A stretch of 64,000 bases of DNA from the NCBI GenBank assembly GCA_004352715.1, contig SCFE01000013.1, positions 2,104,227 through 2,168,226 on the forward strand, read 5' to 3'. The notes beneath the pieces were generated by a model. It did not search any database. It had not been told where the DNA came from and was given only the letters and a program-made list of their open reading frames with translations. Positions within the stretch are counted from its first letter, which is position 1. Each line of letters begins with the position of its first letter. The DNA comes from Hofstenia miamia (taxonomy: Eukaryota; Xenacoelomorpha; Acoela). Positions 1 through 11,094 of the stretch are shown here, piece after piece. The translations under genes and the position numbers were made by a program.

Positions 1-678
1 GCAACTTACAAGAAAGATGTTGATCAAATCGAAAAATGACAAGCATTGTCACATGGAGCAATTAATTAATTATTTATTTCTATTATTTGCATTCTCATGA
101 TGTAGCAATTGATTTAAATTTCGGTTTTCGAATTTTGAATATCTTTGTATATAATCGTTTTACATGTAAAGTTTATATGCCATAATAGTATATAGTTTAC
201 TCCAAAGGTAAGTTCAAACATTTATCTAAAAATGGGAACTAATTAAAACCTTACAAATTTAATATAAGTATTCTCAGTTCTTTTCCGCATTGCAGAAAAG
301 GTCTCAGCATATGGCCATTATTATATAATTGGAAGAAATTTTATCAAACCTAATTTTAATACAAATAATTGTTAGATAGTATTGCCGAAATTTAAATCAA
401 TTATATTTATCACTAAAAAAATAGTTTAAACTTATAAAATCCCGAGATTAATTGTATGATTGTTATAGAGCTATTCAGATCGTCCCCAATGGTACATGGA
501 CTGTGTGTATAGCACAAAAAACGTTTGAATTAATAGCTCTCCAAATACGATCTACTCTATTAAATGTTATAGACCACTATTCTCAACTTGTGAATTTTAG
601 TATTTTCACTTCGAGTATATTGTAGATCCAGAATTTAAAAATTTGAAAAACAAAATATTCTTAAATTCAGCTGGTCAG
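1..678. repeat. Dispersed repeat, left copy (pairs with 57518-58206)
   Basis: The whole stretch aligns in direct orientation with 57518-58206, with scattered substitutions and small indels; both begin gcaacttacaagaaagatg and both keep the block ending in ttaaattcagctggtca. No coding potential, terminal inverted repeat or LTR signature is visible, so the class is unknown. The left copy runs into the window edge and a scaffold gap, so neither end is defined here. Confidence 0.75.
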
Positions 679-1678
679 NNNNNNNNNNNNNNNNNNNNNN
701 NNNNNNNNNNNNNNNNNNNNNNNNNNNNNNNNNNNNNNNNNNNNNNNNNNNNNNNNNNNNNNNNNNNNNNNNNNNNNNNNNNNNNNNNNNNNNNNNNNNN
801 NNNNNNNNNNNNNNNNNNNNNNNNNNNNNNNNNNNNNNNNNNNNNNNNNNNNNNNNNNNNNNNNNNNNNNNNNNNNNNNNNNNNNNNNNNNNNNNNNNNN
901 NNNNNNNNNNNNNNNNNNNNNNNNNNNNNNNNNNNNNNNNNNNNNNNNNNNNNNNNNNNNNNNNNNNNNNNNNNNNNNNNNNNNNNNNNNNNNNNNNNNN
1001 NNNNNNNNNNNNNNNNNNNNNNNNNNNNNNNNNNNNNNNNNNNNNNNNNNNNNNNNNNNNNNNNNNNNNNNNNNNNNNNNNNNNNNNNNNNNNNNNNNNN
1101 NNNNNNNNNNNNNNNNNNNNNNNNNNNNNNNNNNNNNNNNNNNNNNNNNNNNNNNNNNNNNNNNNNNNNNNNNNNNNNNNNNNNNNNNNNNNNNNNNNNN
1201 NNNNNNNNNNNNNNNNNNNNNNNNNNNNNNNNNNNNNNNNNNNNNNNNNNNNNNNNNNNNNNNNNNNNNNNNNNNNNNNNNNNNNNNNNNNNNNNNNNNN
1301 NNNNNNNNNNNNNNNNNNNNNNNNNNNNNNNNNNNNNNNNNNNNNNNNNNNNNNNNNNNNNNNNNNNNNNNNNNNNNNNNNNNNNNNNNNNNNNNNNNNN
1401 NNNNNNNNNNNNNNNNNNNNNNNNNNNNNNNNNNNNNNNNNNNNNNNNNNNNNNNNNNNNNNNNNNNNNNNNNNNNNNNNNNNNNNNNNNNNNNNNNNNN
1501 NNNNNNNNNNNNNNNNNNNNNNNNNNNNNNNNNNNNNNNNNNNNNNNNNNNNNNNNNNNNNNNNNNNNNNNNNNNNNNNNNNNNNNNNNNNNNNNNNNNN
1601 NNNNNNNNNNNNNNNNNNNNNNNNNNNNNNNNNNNNNNNNNNNNNNNNNNNNNNNNNNNNNNNNNNNNNNNNNNNNNN
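679..1678. other. Scaffold gap (1000 N)
   Basis: Exactly 1000 N, a placeholder length. Apparent reading frames crossing it are artefacts. Confidence 0.98.
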
Positions 1679-3055
1679 ACTATAGTTCAAGAAAAGATTG
1701 TAACCAAGATAAAAAATTCTGATACCCCATATTTTACACTTAAGGTGGATGGAACTAAAGATCCCACTGGTAATGAAAATCTTTCAATTGTAATACTTTC
1801 TGTAAAAGAGGGTAAAGCATTTGAACATTTGCTTGCGATTGACACAACAGATGATCTTAGTGCAGAGGCACTGACAACTGTGATATTACAATCTATCGAG
1901 TCTCTTGGCCTAAACCCCCAAAACATTATTTCCCAGTGTTATGACGGAGCTGCTGTAATGGCAGGCAAGCATGGCGGAGTTCAAGCTAGATTACAGCAGA
2001 AACTAAGTAAATTAATTCCATATATCCATTGTTACAACCACAAGCTCCATCTAGTGGTAATAAATGCCATTTCTCGGGATGACAAAGTTAGACAACATTT
2101 TGATTTTTGCAGCTTATTGTACAACTTTACTAGAAATTTTCTAGTTTCAAAGCTCTATGAAGGTACAAAGCTTTCTCGTCTTATGGAACAGCGTTGGGAT
2201 GGTCACTTAAAAATGACAAAGTGTATTTCAGAAAACTACGAAAGACTGATTGAGTTACTTGAAAAAGTAATTAAAAGCAACTTATCGGGAAATGTTATTA
2301 TTGAAGCAACAGGTCTCCTTACAAAAATGAAAGAACCTGAATTTATGTTTACTGTAAAATTCATACATACATTACTTTCTTGTCTTAAACCAGCCAATGA
2401 TATCTTACAATCAGAAAAAATGGATTTGTTAACTGCCAGTGAAATTGTGAAGAGTTCTCTAGAATTAGTCAAGAACATGCGACAGGAAATTGAATTTGTA
2501 AAATTGTACGAAGAATCTTTTAAAAATTATGACTCACCATTTCCAGAGAAACGAAAGCGAGAGTTGCCTGTCCATTTAAATGATTTTATTGTTACAGACA
2601 TTCAGGTTAGTGAATTGGGTACATCGGCAAAATGTAAATTGTTAGAAATGTATTATGGAGTTCTGGACAGAACAATTGGTGAAATTCAATCACGATTTAG
2701 TACTGAAAATGTTGCTCTTTTAAGAAGCATTAAATGCTTAACAGAATTTGAGAATGAACTATTAACCCAATCACATCTTTCTCTTTTGGCACAGCTATGT
2801 TCTGTTGATATTATTGAAAGTAAGTGCGAAATGTAAATTGTTAGAAATTTTCTTAAGACAAAACTCAATGAAAAATGTCTTAATGCAGATATTGAAGGTA
2901 TAAACAAGTTTTTGTATCCATTTCGAGAAGCCTTTCCAAGTGTCTTTTGGCTTTTTGCGGCAGCACTGACATTACCCAAATTATTTCAACATATAGAAGA
3001 AGTATGTCACAGAAATGGAAGGCTAATTTGGTACTCCTTTCACCTGAAAGTTTAG
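1679..3055 (+). pseudogene. hAT-type transposase (ZMYM1/DUF4371-like), 5'-truncated, in-frame stop
   Basis: The open frame enters from the gap and runs in one frame to TAG at 3053-3055, interrupted only by TAA at 2834-2836. The product resembles the RNase H-like transposases annotated as zinc finger MYM-type 1-like or DUF4371/hAT proteins. Visible marks, in order: VDGTKD...ENLSIVI (first acidic residue region), QCYDGAAVMAGKHGGVQARL (second), and HCYNHKLHL just after it. After the stop the frame continues with FREAFPSVFWLFAAALTLP, the start of the hAT C-terminal dimerisation region, but the expected cysteine/serine-rich motif after LP is replaced by unrelated residues. The N-terminal zinc finger, if present, lies in the gap. 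The TAA sits where a GAA codon would fit, so a point mutation is the simplest cause. Probably a dead copy; a domesticated gene is unlikely given the stop. Confidence 0.8.
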
Positions 3056-3089
3056 TGATTTATTCAATTGAAACTGAAAATTTTTTAAA

Positions 3090-4089
3090 NNNNNNNNNNN
3101 NNNNNNNNNNNNNNNNNNNNNNNNNNNNNNNNNNNNNNNNNNNNNNNNNNNNNNNNNNNNNNNNNNNNNNNNNNNNNNNNNNNNNNNNNNNNNNNNNNNN
3201 NNNNNNNNNNNNNNNNNNNNNNNNNNNNNNNNNNNNNNNNNNNNNNNNNNNNNNNNNNNNNNNNNNNNNNNNNNNNNNNNNNNNNNNNNNNNNNNNNNNN
3301 NNNNNNNNNNNNNNNNNNNNNNNNNNNNNNNNNNNNNNNNNNNNNNNNNNNNNNNNNNNNNNNNNNNNNNNNNNNNNNNNNNNNNNNNNNNNNNNNNNNN
3401 NNNNNNNNNNNNNNNNNNNNNNNNNNNNNNNNNNNNNNNNNNNNNNNNNNNNNNNNNNNNNNNNNNNNNNNNNNNNNNNNNNNNNNNNNNNNNNNNNNNN
3501 NNNNNNNNNNNNNNNNNNNNNNNNNNNNNNNNNNNNNNNNNNNNNNNNNNNNNNNNNNNNNNNNNNNNNNNNNNNNNNNNNNNNNNNNNNNNNNNNNNNN
3601 NNNNNNNNNNNNNNNNNNNNNNNNNNNNNNNNNNNNNNNNNNNNNNNNNNNNNNNNNNNNNNNNNNNNNNNNNNNNNNNNNNNNNNNNNNNNNNNNNNNN
3701 NNNNNNNNNNNNNNNNNNNNNNNNNNNNNNNNNNNNNNNNNNNNNNNNNNNNNNNNNNNNNNNNNNNNNNNNNNNNNNNNNNNNNNNNNNNNNNNNNNNN
3801 NNNNNNNNNNNNNNNNNNNNNNNNNNNNNNNNNNNNNNNNNNNNNNNNNNNNNNNNNNNNNNNNNNNNNNNNNNNNNNNNNNNNNNNNNNNNNNNNNNNN
3901 NNNNNNNNNNNNNNNNNNNNNNNNNNNNNNNNNNNNNNNNNNNNNNNNNNNNNNNNNNNNNNNNNNNNNNNNNNNNNNNNNNNNNNNNNNNNNNNNNNNN
4001 NNNNNNNNNNNNNNNNNNNNNNNNNNNNNNNNNNNNNNNNNNNNNNNNNNNNNNNNNNNNNNNNNNNNNNNNNNNNNNNNNNNNNNNNN
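3090..4089. other. Scaffold gap (1000 N)
   Basis: Exactly 1000 N between the hAT remnant and the Ty3/Gypsy element. The missing integrase of the Gypsy element would fall here. Confidence 0.98.
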
Positions 4090-4159
4090 CTATTATTTCC
4101 TGTTCAGATATCTCTTCTCTCATCAGTATTGGTAGTACTGCTTGGCCTTTTTTGTCCAC

Positions 4160-4690
4160 GTTTATCTCTGGTAGTCCTTCATACTCAGTGTGCAGTAGGA
4201 ATTGAAATTTATTCTTCTCTCCATCTGTTTTGCTGTGTCTCTTTGATATTCTGGCAATGACGTCCAGAAATCCGCATTGTTATGCAATGTGCCTTTCCTG
4301 TGTTTGATTGTAAATGTGAACTCGTTTAAGTACTCAATCCACCAGGATACTATTCTGGACTTATCCCCAGAGAACTTCTTTAGCCAGGCCAATCCGCTGT
4401 TGTCCGTTAATACTCTAAATTCTCTGCCAATGGGAAGTGTTGGAATTTCTTAATAGTCTCCATCAATGCCAGCATCTCTACCTTGGTGGAGCCATAGTTT
4501 TCTTTGCTTGCCCTTATTTTGGGGCTAAAAAACTGGATGGGTACCTCTTTTCCATTCTTTATTTGTCCCAACATTGCTACAATTGCCACCTTACTCGCAT
4601 TGCAATCCAATATGAATTTCTTGTTGTAGTCTGGTGTGTTGAGGGAGGGCAGTTTCCCTAGTTCTTCTTTGATATTGTCTAGTACCTCCT
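4160..4690 (-). pseudogene. Gypsy RNase H domain, frameshifted
   Basis: Two adjacent minus frames give the RNase H domain that normally follows RT in Gypsy Pol. The first (4610-4407) contains LDCNASKVAIVAMLGQ and ENYGSTKVEMLALMETIKKF; the second (about 4430-4162) contains REFRVLTDNSGLAWLKKF and IKHRKGTLHNNADFWTSLPE, matching the usual TDH..L.WL and KHR.G..N..AD..S blocks. The frame changes near 4420. The first catalytic Asp of the T-D-A-S motif is Asn here (codon AAT), so even without the frameshift the enzyme would be inactive. Downstream codons run into the gap at 4089. Confidence 0.82.
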
Positions 4691-5403
4691 ACTCCTGCCA
4701 AGTCCATACAAATGGCACTGATTTCCTCATTAGTTTGGTCATCTTCACTGTTTTACCAGCTATATTCGGAATAAAAGTTCCATAATAGTTGAAGAATCCC
4801 ATAATTCTCTTTATATCTTTTTTTATTGTTCAGTTTTTCTATCTTTTGGATCATTTCCCTAGCATTGTCCTTCATGCATATTCTCCCCTTCTCTATCATC
4901 CTTCCAAGGAATACTATTTTCTCTTTTAGAATGTCGCACTTATTCCCATTAATATGAAGATTGTTAACATTTGTTACAATTTCTCCAGATGTTCTTGGAC
5001 TGTGTCACTTGTGACTGATATCATCTATATAGGCATCAACCCCTTCCTCCATTCTGTGTGTCTTATTCTTTAATATCTTCATTATATATCTCTGAAAAGT
5101 TGCTGGTGCATTACAGAGTCCAAACGCCATATATATCCATTTGTATAGCCCATATGGGGTTATAAATGCTGTCTTCTTGATGTCACTCTCTTCTATTTTT
5201 ACTTGCCAGTAGGCCTTGCATAAATCCAGTGTTGTGAAGTATTTGTGTTTACTGGCTTTGTAGAGCATGTCCTCTATTTGCGGTAGGGGGTATGAATCCT
5301 TCTTTGTCACCTCATTTAATTTATGGAAGTTGATACATAGACAGTACTTATTTCCCTGTTTTACAAACACAGTTGGTGCTGCATATGGGCTCTCGCTTTG
5401 CAT
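4691..5403 (-). pseudogene. Gypsy reverse transcriptase, 5'-truncated and frameshifted
   Basis: The minus frame 5403-5005 starts inside the RT domain at SESPYAAPTVFVKQ and continues with INFHKLNEVTKKDSYPLPQI, FTTLDLCKAYWQVKI, TAFITPYGLYKWIYMAFGL, CNAPATFQRYIM and the catalytic YIDD box (AYIDDI). It stops just after YIDD; thumb-like residues are recognisable in shifted frames down to about 4690 (for example NNLHINGNKCDILKEKIVFL). The roughly 100 residues normally linking protease to RT are missing because the opposite-strand insertion at 5404-5775 replaced them. The retained YIDD motif suggests decay is recent. Confidence 0.87.
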
Positions 5404-5775
5404 AATACAAATAAATCTTAAATAATTCTAATTGATTTGATTACAATATTTTTTAATCATTTTTCTTCAACTTTAATCCCCTCTGCTTGACATTTTGCAG
5501 CTTATTTGAGATTTTATGTGGATGATGCTACACCATCACCTAAATAGTGAACAGTCATATCTAGTTACATTGTGTTAATATAAACAAAGCCAAAGCAGTC
5601 TCTAGTTGAGTAAATCTCTACCTGCAAAACTATGACTAGTGTTATGCAGTAACAAAAGACAAACTGTAATAATGCCTGGTAGAGGATGTTACATAGTGAC
5701 TGTGACAGCCAAGAATAGCAACTCTTAAAAGAAACATTCAGTGAAACCACCACATACTACGACAGAAGTACTATC
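5404..5775 (+). repeat. Opposite-orientation LTR end plus leader inserted in Gypsy pol
   Basis: On the plus strand, 5532-5693 is the sense-orientation end of the LTR family (ending gcctggtagaggatgttaca), followed by a primer-site-like tagtgactgtgacagcc and the leader (to about 5742), which mirror-match the minus-strand LTR/primer site/leader at 8321-8260. It splits the antisense protease (right) from RT (left) and has removed part of pol. 5404-5531 is AT-rich sequence I cannot assign. Confidence 0.75.
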
Positions 5776-6567
5776 CACTTTCCTTTGCAAGTCCTTGAAT
5801 AAACCATGCAAATTACTTGCTCCATCTTTGTCTCCAATTGCCTTCCAAATGAGTCTGATGTTGGTTTTAATGTATTTCCCATATATTCTTATTTGAGATT
5901 TTTTCAAATTGACATTCCAGTTTGTAGCATTGAGAATTGGTATTATTCCCTTTCCATGTTTTATCATGCAGACACTGGAAGGCATTGATACTCGTTTAGT
6001 GTTGATGCCTTTATTGTTGTACAGCATTATGTCAGCTGTTATAGTGTCTTCCATCTTGATTGTATGCATTTTCCATTGGTGCAGCTGTAGGTGGATGTCT
6101 TCTTGCAGTTGGAATGTAATTGTTTTCTGCTTCTCTTGTTCTTCCTTGATTTCTATCTTTTCTTCTTTTACCTTTATGGTTCTGTTAGCATAATTAATAA
6201 TGCATCCATTTTTAGTCAAAAAGTCATTGCCTAATATAACTTTGGATGGTAGCAAATTATTATGTTTATCCACCACCACCAATGGTTGTTCAAATGTTGT
6301 ATTCACGATCCTCATTTGTGCTGTTTTTATCATTCCTTTCATATTGATATAATCCCCTCATGCATTGATTAATCTCTTATTGCAGCTATTCAGATCCTCT
6401 TGTTTGAATCCCAACCTCATGGTGCATTCATTGGTAATTATATATGTAGCTGCTCCAGTGTTGATTGTTGCTTTTGTCATTACTCCATTAATAGCTATTG
6501 TTATCATATTCATCATGTCAAGGTTTGTCAGGATCATTATTGATGCATGGTTGTCATGAGTCAGCAC
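5776..6567 (-). pseudogene. Gypsy aspartic protease (retropepsin) region
   Basis: Two minus frames (6567-6358, then 6342-5776) encode the retropepsin that processes Gag-Pol. The active-site segment reads ATINTGAATYIIT where active enzymes have D-T-G/S-A: the catalytic Asp is Asn (codon AAC). The C-terminal fold signature VILGNDFLTKNGCIINY corresponds to the conserved I-L-G-x-D-F-L block. A stop near 6358 separates the two. After the ILG block come a lysine/glutamate-rich linker and ITFQLQEDIHLQLHQW, also found in the second protease fragment at 13167-13518. The reading frame beyond 5776 is insertion sequence. Confidence 0.8.
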
Positions 6568-6572
6568 TCTGC

Positions 6573-7969
6573 TTAGTTTTCTGACTCCTCATTGGTTGGC
6601 AGTGCTTCATTGATTTCATCTTCTGTCTGCAATACGTCCTCTTCATCATAATAAGCCTCTTCCTTCCCAATTATGTTTATTTGTTTTGGGCATTCTGTCT
6701 GCAAATGTCCCTTCTGTCTGCAATGATAACATTTAACATCCTTCTCTTTTACTTTCCTGGTTTTACCATCTTTTCCTTTCACCTTTATTATCTTATCTTG
6801 CTTTGCCTCTGTATAGGCTTTATTGGAGATGCGTGGTTTGAAATTGTTTCTCCAGGTTGGTCCTTCTCTATGCCATGAGGCTCTCTCATATATTTGGGTG
6901 TTGTTTTCAATGGTTGCTTGTATTTCAACTGCTTTTCTAATCATTCTCTCCAACTTATCGTCAATGTCACATTTGATTTCAAACTGTGTTCTGATGCTCT
7001 CAGGCATCCCCTTGCAGATGTGTGAGAACAAATCATATTTCAAGGATCTGTTTTCCCTTGAACTGAGCATTAACAGTCGTTCAACTTGTTGCATATAATT
7101 TCAAATGTCATCAGTTTCTTTATTTTCATAGCATTTAGAATGATCTGGTTTTTGAAGCTATAGTTCTCATAGTAGTATAATGGGAGTCTCACTGCTGCTG
7201 CCTGTTGGCTTACTTTTTGTTCCATCATTGTTAGTTCGAACATTTGTAGCCTTTTGCAAATGTGGGATTGTAACCATCTACCCTTCTGTTGAAAATGGGT
7301 AGTGTTGCTTTACAGGGTATTGTATCACTGGCAGTTGATTGTGGTAAGATTGAGTCCACATATTTGGGTATTCTGTGGTTTCTTATAGCATCCTCCTCAT
7401 GCAGTTGAGTGGTCAATGCTTTTGTGATTTCATTTATGATTTTCTGTTTCTCGAAATCTGAATCTTCATCTGATTCCTCATATGTCACCTCTTTGTGGGT
7501 TGGTATATGAGGTGCTTGCAATTTGCTTTCTTTTCTAGAATGAAATTCTATTTTATGAGTTTGCATGCCACTCCTGTTTTCCTCTTCTGTTAGTTGTAGC
7601 AATCTTAACTTATCTTTTAGCTGTTCTAATTCTCCCGCCTGTAGGTCATTATCCTTGATTAATTGTCTGTTTGTTCTCTTCAGCTCTTTATTATTTTCTT
7701 GTCATTGCTGGTTTTGCTCTAGAAACCTTTTTTTGGACTCTGATAGTTGGTGGGTAAGGATTTTAATTTCGTTTTGGAATAGTTGTCTTTGTTCCTCTAG
7801 CCACATTCTCAGACAGTGTTGTTTGCTTTGTCATTCCATCTCTTTGACTTTTTCAGTCAATTGTTCTACTTGTTGTCTTAAGAGTTCTTCATTTTCGTGG
7901 CTCTTCCTTAGCATAATCATTATATCCAATGTGTTTGTGTCTGGGGGTTCATTTCTGGGGGTGAACTAA
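6573..7969 (-). pseudogene. Gypsy Gag: coiled coil, capsid-like region and CCHC zinc knuckle
   Basis: Minus strand. The first part (7969-7570) is heptad-rich (for example NDLQAGELEQLKDKLRLLQL), interrupted by in-frame stops. It continues through 7602-7231 (THKEVTYEESDEDSDFEKQK) and, after a short frame-broken stretch, 7094-6573. The latter has a capsid C-terminal-like segment (FSHICKGMPESIRTQFEIK) and a single zinc knuckle CYHCRQKGHLQTEC, the CX2CX4HX4C pattern of nucleocapsid. It ends in an acidic tail and is followed at once by the protease frame. Gag forms the particle shell and binds element RNA. The start codon near the leader is uncertain. Confidence 0.8.
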
Positions 7970-8302
7970 GGGATTGTAGTTCTGTGTCCATTGCTGAGTT
8001 CTCACCAAAATATGGTGATGATCATATCATTCTGGGGGTTACTGCCTTGATTGCAGTTTTCTTCAAGCTTCCTTTTTTTCCTTTTGTCATATTTTCTTTT
8101 TGGTTCATAGTGGTTTTTCCATCTCTAGGTCATGATTTCAGGATCCTAGTGAAGTGCTTCTGTTCAGTTTAGGGTATCTCTCTCTGTTAACTGGTTGTTA
8201 GTTCATATAACTTGTTAGCTGCTTTTTCCACTTTCACTTATAGCTTTTGTTGTCATGTGCAGGTAGTTTCACTGAATGTTTCTTCTTTAGAATTGCTGTT
8301 CT

Positions 8303-8320
8303 TGGCTGTCATGGTCGCCA
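8303..8320 (-). promoter_or_regulatory. tRNA primer-binding site of the Gypsy element
   Basis: Immediately inside the LTR end (minus-strand ...ATTACA) the sequence reads TGGCGACCATGACAGCC. A TGG start directly abutting the LTR is the hallmark of a primer-binding site complementary to the CCA end of a tRNA. The tRNA was not identified. A degenerate version follows the inserted LTR fragment at 5694. Confidence 0.65.
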
Positions 8321-9150
8321 TGTAATATCCTCTACCAGGCATTATCACTGTTTATCCACTGTTACTGTATAATGTTAGCTGTGTTATTGCGGGTAAGGAT
8401 TTACATATTACATACTTCTTGACTGTTGCTTCCGATAACTTATATAACTTGAATTAACTATTCACTATTTAGGTGACAAAGCCATGCAGTAATGTTTGTT
8501 GTGATCTTTGAATGGGCATCTGCCTGAAGCAGATCTCCACATCCAGTTCCACTATTCCATCTGATAGTTGAGTGCCACTTCTCAGCTCAATTGATACAGT
8601 TCATGTGTACCCTACTTTAGCTCAGTGCATACTCAAGGCATGACACAACTCAACTTAAACTCTATTTTGTGAAAGTGTTATATCTATTTGCAACCTGACT
8701 TGTTACTAGTTGTTCATTAATTATTACATGTAGCCATTACTGGAATATATATTGGCTTGTTTAAATATATTTAGTTTGGGCAACTTCCTAACCTACATTT
8801 ATAATTTACTACATGTATGGTCGCTTTATTGGTCAATTATTGGTCATTAATTTGGATCTAAAATAATATTAAGATAATTCCTAGGTTTCAGTCATCCAAC
8901 TGTTTAATGGCAGTTGATTATTTTGGTACATGTAACAATGAAATGCTAGTCAGCTAATCAAGAGAAAACGCCTATTCCTAACCTATGTGCACTTTCATGA
9001 TCTTGCACAGAGACCCTAGAATCGTTCCCTGTGATGTATCCAGACCACTACTAAACACTGCTCAATTAGCTCAACATCATATTAAATAATCAAACTGTTT
9101 ATATGAAACAAAGTAAGAATTCCAAGTAAAATTCTTTATCAAACTCTTAC
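8321..9150 (-). repeat. LTR of the Gypsy family (5' LTR of the 4090-8320 element)
   Basis: Starts on the plus strand as tgtaatatcctctaccaggc directly next to the primer site, so in element sense the LTR ends ...ATTACA. The same sequence, with substitutions, recurs at 10151 and 11095 and, inverted, at 12412-13166 and 5532-5693. Shared landmarks are ttcactatttaggtga, gggcatctgcc, and a run of palindromic tacatgta motifs. The outer end is not resolved because similarity fades before the gap at 9207. Confidence 0.8.
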
Positions 9151-9206
9151 AATGGTTTCAATCTATTTATAGTAATTCCAAAAGAAGTACCTGTTGATTC
9201 AAATGN

Positions 9207-9876
9207 NNNNNNNNNNNNNNNNNNNNNNNNNNNNNNNNNNNNNNNNNNNNNNNNNNNNNNNNNNNNNNNNNNNNNNNNNNNNNNNNNNNNNNNNNNNNNN
9301 NNNNNNNNNNNNNNNNNNNNNNNNNNNNNNNNNNNNNNNNNNNNNNNNNNNNNNNNNNNNNNNNNNNNNNNNNNNNNNNNNNNNNNNNNNNNNNNNNNNN
9401 NNNNNNNNNNNNNNNNNNNNNNNNNNNNNNNNNNNNNNNNNNNNNNNNNNNNNNNNNNNNNNNNNNNNNNNNNNNNNNNNNNNNNNNNNNNNNNNNNNNN
9501 NNNNNNNNNNNNNNNNNNNNNNNNNNNNNNNNNNNNNNNNNNNNNNNNNNNNNNNNNNNNNNNNNNNNNNNNNNNNNNNNNNNNNNNNNNNNNNNNNNNN
9601 NNNNNNNNNNNNNNNNNNNNNNNNNNNNNNNNNNNNNNNNNNNNNNNNNNNNNNNNNNNNNNNNNNNNNNNNNNNNNNNNNNNNNNNNNNNNNNNNNNNN
9701 NNNNNNNNNNNNNNNNNNNNNNNNNNNNNNNNNNNNNNNNNNNNNNNNNNNNNNNNNNNNNNNNNNNNNNNNNNNNNNNNNNNNNNNNNNNNNNNNNNNN
9801 NNNNNNNNNNNNNNNNNNNNNNNNNNNNNNNNNNNNNNNNNNNNNNNNNNNNNNNNNNNNNNNNNNNNNNNNNNNN
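9207..9876. other. Scaffold gap (670 N)
   Basis: 670 N, not a round placeholder, so probably a size estimate. Confidence 0.98.
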
Positions 9877-10150
9877 AATAAAACAGTAATATTATGTAGT
9901 CAACTAGGCATTGCCTATATAAGACATTGAGATGATGGCCCACTACTTGCAGGATTTTATTTGTTTATTGCTGATGAAACAACAGATGCAGCTAAAAAAG
10001 ATCAGTTATGTATTTGGATACACCTTGTCTTGATGAAAAAGAAAAAGACAGAAGTGCAAGAGGAATTTGTCCAGTTTAAAACAGCAGAGGACTTCACTGC
10101 AAATTTCTTAGTTAGCCAATTAATGCAAATGATAAATAATCTTGGTTTAT
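9877..10150 (+). pseudogene. hAT/DUF4371-like transposase fragment cut by an LTR
   Basis: A single frame from the gap reads KTVILCSQLGIAYIRH, TGA (9928-9930), DDGPLLAGF..., then FIADETTDAAKKDQLCIWI and EDFTANFLVSQLMQMINNLG. The I-L-C-x-Q-x-I-A-x-R-x-H-x-D-D pattern and ADETTD...QL are typical of DUF4371/ZMYM1-like hAT transposases; the D in ADE is the presumed first catalytic residue. The frame ends because an LTR begins at 10151. It covers roughly the region equivalent to the start of the 1679-3055 remnant but is clearly a different family by sequence. Dead copy: one internal stop and truncated at both sides. Confidence 0.7.
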
Positions 10151-10975
10151 TGTAACATCCTCTACCAGGCATTATTACTGTTTATCTCTTGTTACTGCAT
10201 AACACTAGTAGTATTTCTGTGGGTAGGGATTTACCTATTGCATACTGCTTCACTGTTATTTCTGTTAACATAAAGTAAACTAGGATTAACCATTCACTAT
10301 TTAGGTGATGCAGATGCAGTACTTTATCCAATGATCAACAATGGGCATCTGCCCAAAGCTGATCTCCATATCCAGTTTCACCATTTCCTTGATGATCCAT
10401 TTTGTTGAGTGCCACACCTCAGCTCATTGATACAGTTTATGTGTACCCTATCCTAGCTCAGTGTATACTCACAACATGACACAATTCGACTTAAGCTCTA
10501 TTCTGTAAAAGTGTTCTATCTCTTTACAACCTGACTTGTCACTAGCTGCTCATTTGATACTACATGTAGCCATTACCAAAATATATTGGCATATCTAAAT
10601 ATATTAGTTTTTAGCAGCTTCCTAACCTACATTTATAATTTAATACATGTATGGTTACTTTATTGGTCATTTATTGGTCATTAATTTGGATCTAAAATAA
10701 TATTAATATATTCCCTAGATTTTGGTTATCCAACCATTTGTTCAAAGTTAATTATTTTAAAACATGTATTAATTGATCACTAGTCAGCAAACCAAGAGAA
10801 AAACTCCTATGCCTAACCTATGTGCACTTTTGTGGTCTGGCATAAAGACCCTTGAATCGTTCTCTATGATGGATCCAGACCACTACTAAACAGCACTCAA
10901 TTAGCTCAACATCATATTAAATAATCAAACCATTAAAGTAGAACAAAATAAGAATTCTGAATAAAATTTGGATTG
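10151..10975 (-). repeat. LTR copy, minus orientation, inserted in hAT fragment
   Basis: Begins tgtaacatcctctaccaggc and follows the 8321 LTR throughout (aggtgatg, gggcatctgcccaaagctga, tacatgtagccatta, attggtcatttattggtcatt) up to about 10975. No Gypsy internal sequence follows on either side, so it is a solo or truncated LTR. The right end is approximate. Confidence 0.8.
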
Positions 10976-11094
10976 TTTTTGTTGATTCACATCATCATTA
11001 TGATTTCAACTCTTTTTGTTACATTGTAGTAGCCATACTTTCTCTCCCACATGTCTGTCCATATGATATCATTCACCCCAGAGAATAGCTTTAT
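10976..11094. other. Short unassigned segment between two LTR copies
   Basis: About 120 bp with no similarity to the other LTRs. On the minus strand it has an open frame (IKLFSGVNDIIWTDMWE...) ending in TGA, which could be a remnant of another coding element, but it is too short to assign. Its last five bases, tttat, are the same as the five bases preceding the LTR at 10151. Confidence 0.35.

Larger units (their letters stand above)
4090..9150 (-). mobile_element. Ty3/Gypsy LTR retrotransposon, decayed, minus strand
   Basis: Read on the minus strand the order is LTR (about 9150-8321), tRNA primer site (8320-8303), Gag with coiled coil and CCHC knuckle, aspartic protease, reverse transcriptase and RNase H, then a gap where integrase and the 3' LTR should be. 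This order is diagnostic for Ty3/Gypsy elements. Every coding part has stops or frameshifts, and a fragment of the same family in the opposite orientation (5404-5775) sits between protease and RT. The outer LTR end is approximate because similarity to the other LTR copies fades around 9150. Confidence 0.88.

Noticed and set aside
643-1722. Long open frames crossing the N runs (also 3023-4260, 9167-9943, 11376-12494, 13370-14527, 54139-55251)
   Set aside because: N runs contain no stop codons; these frames are artefacts of the gaps.
2630-2850. Direct repeat aaatgtaaattgttagaaat in the hAT pseudogene, seen as a possible target duplication
   Set aside because: The two copies are in different frames and the DNA between them is normal transposase coding sequence, so it is probably chance.
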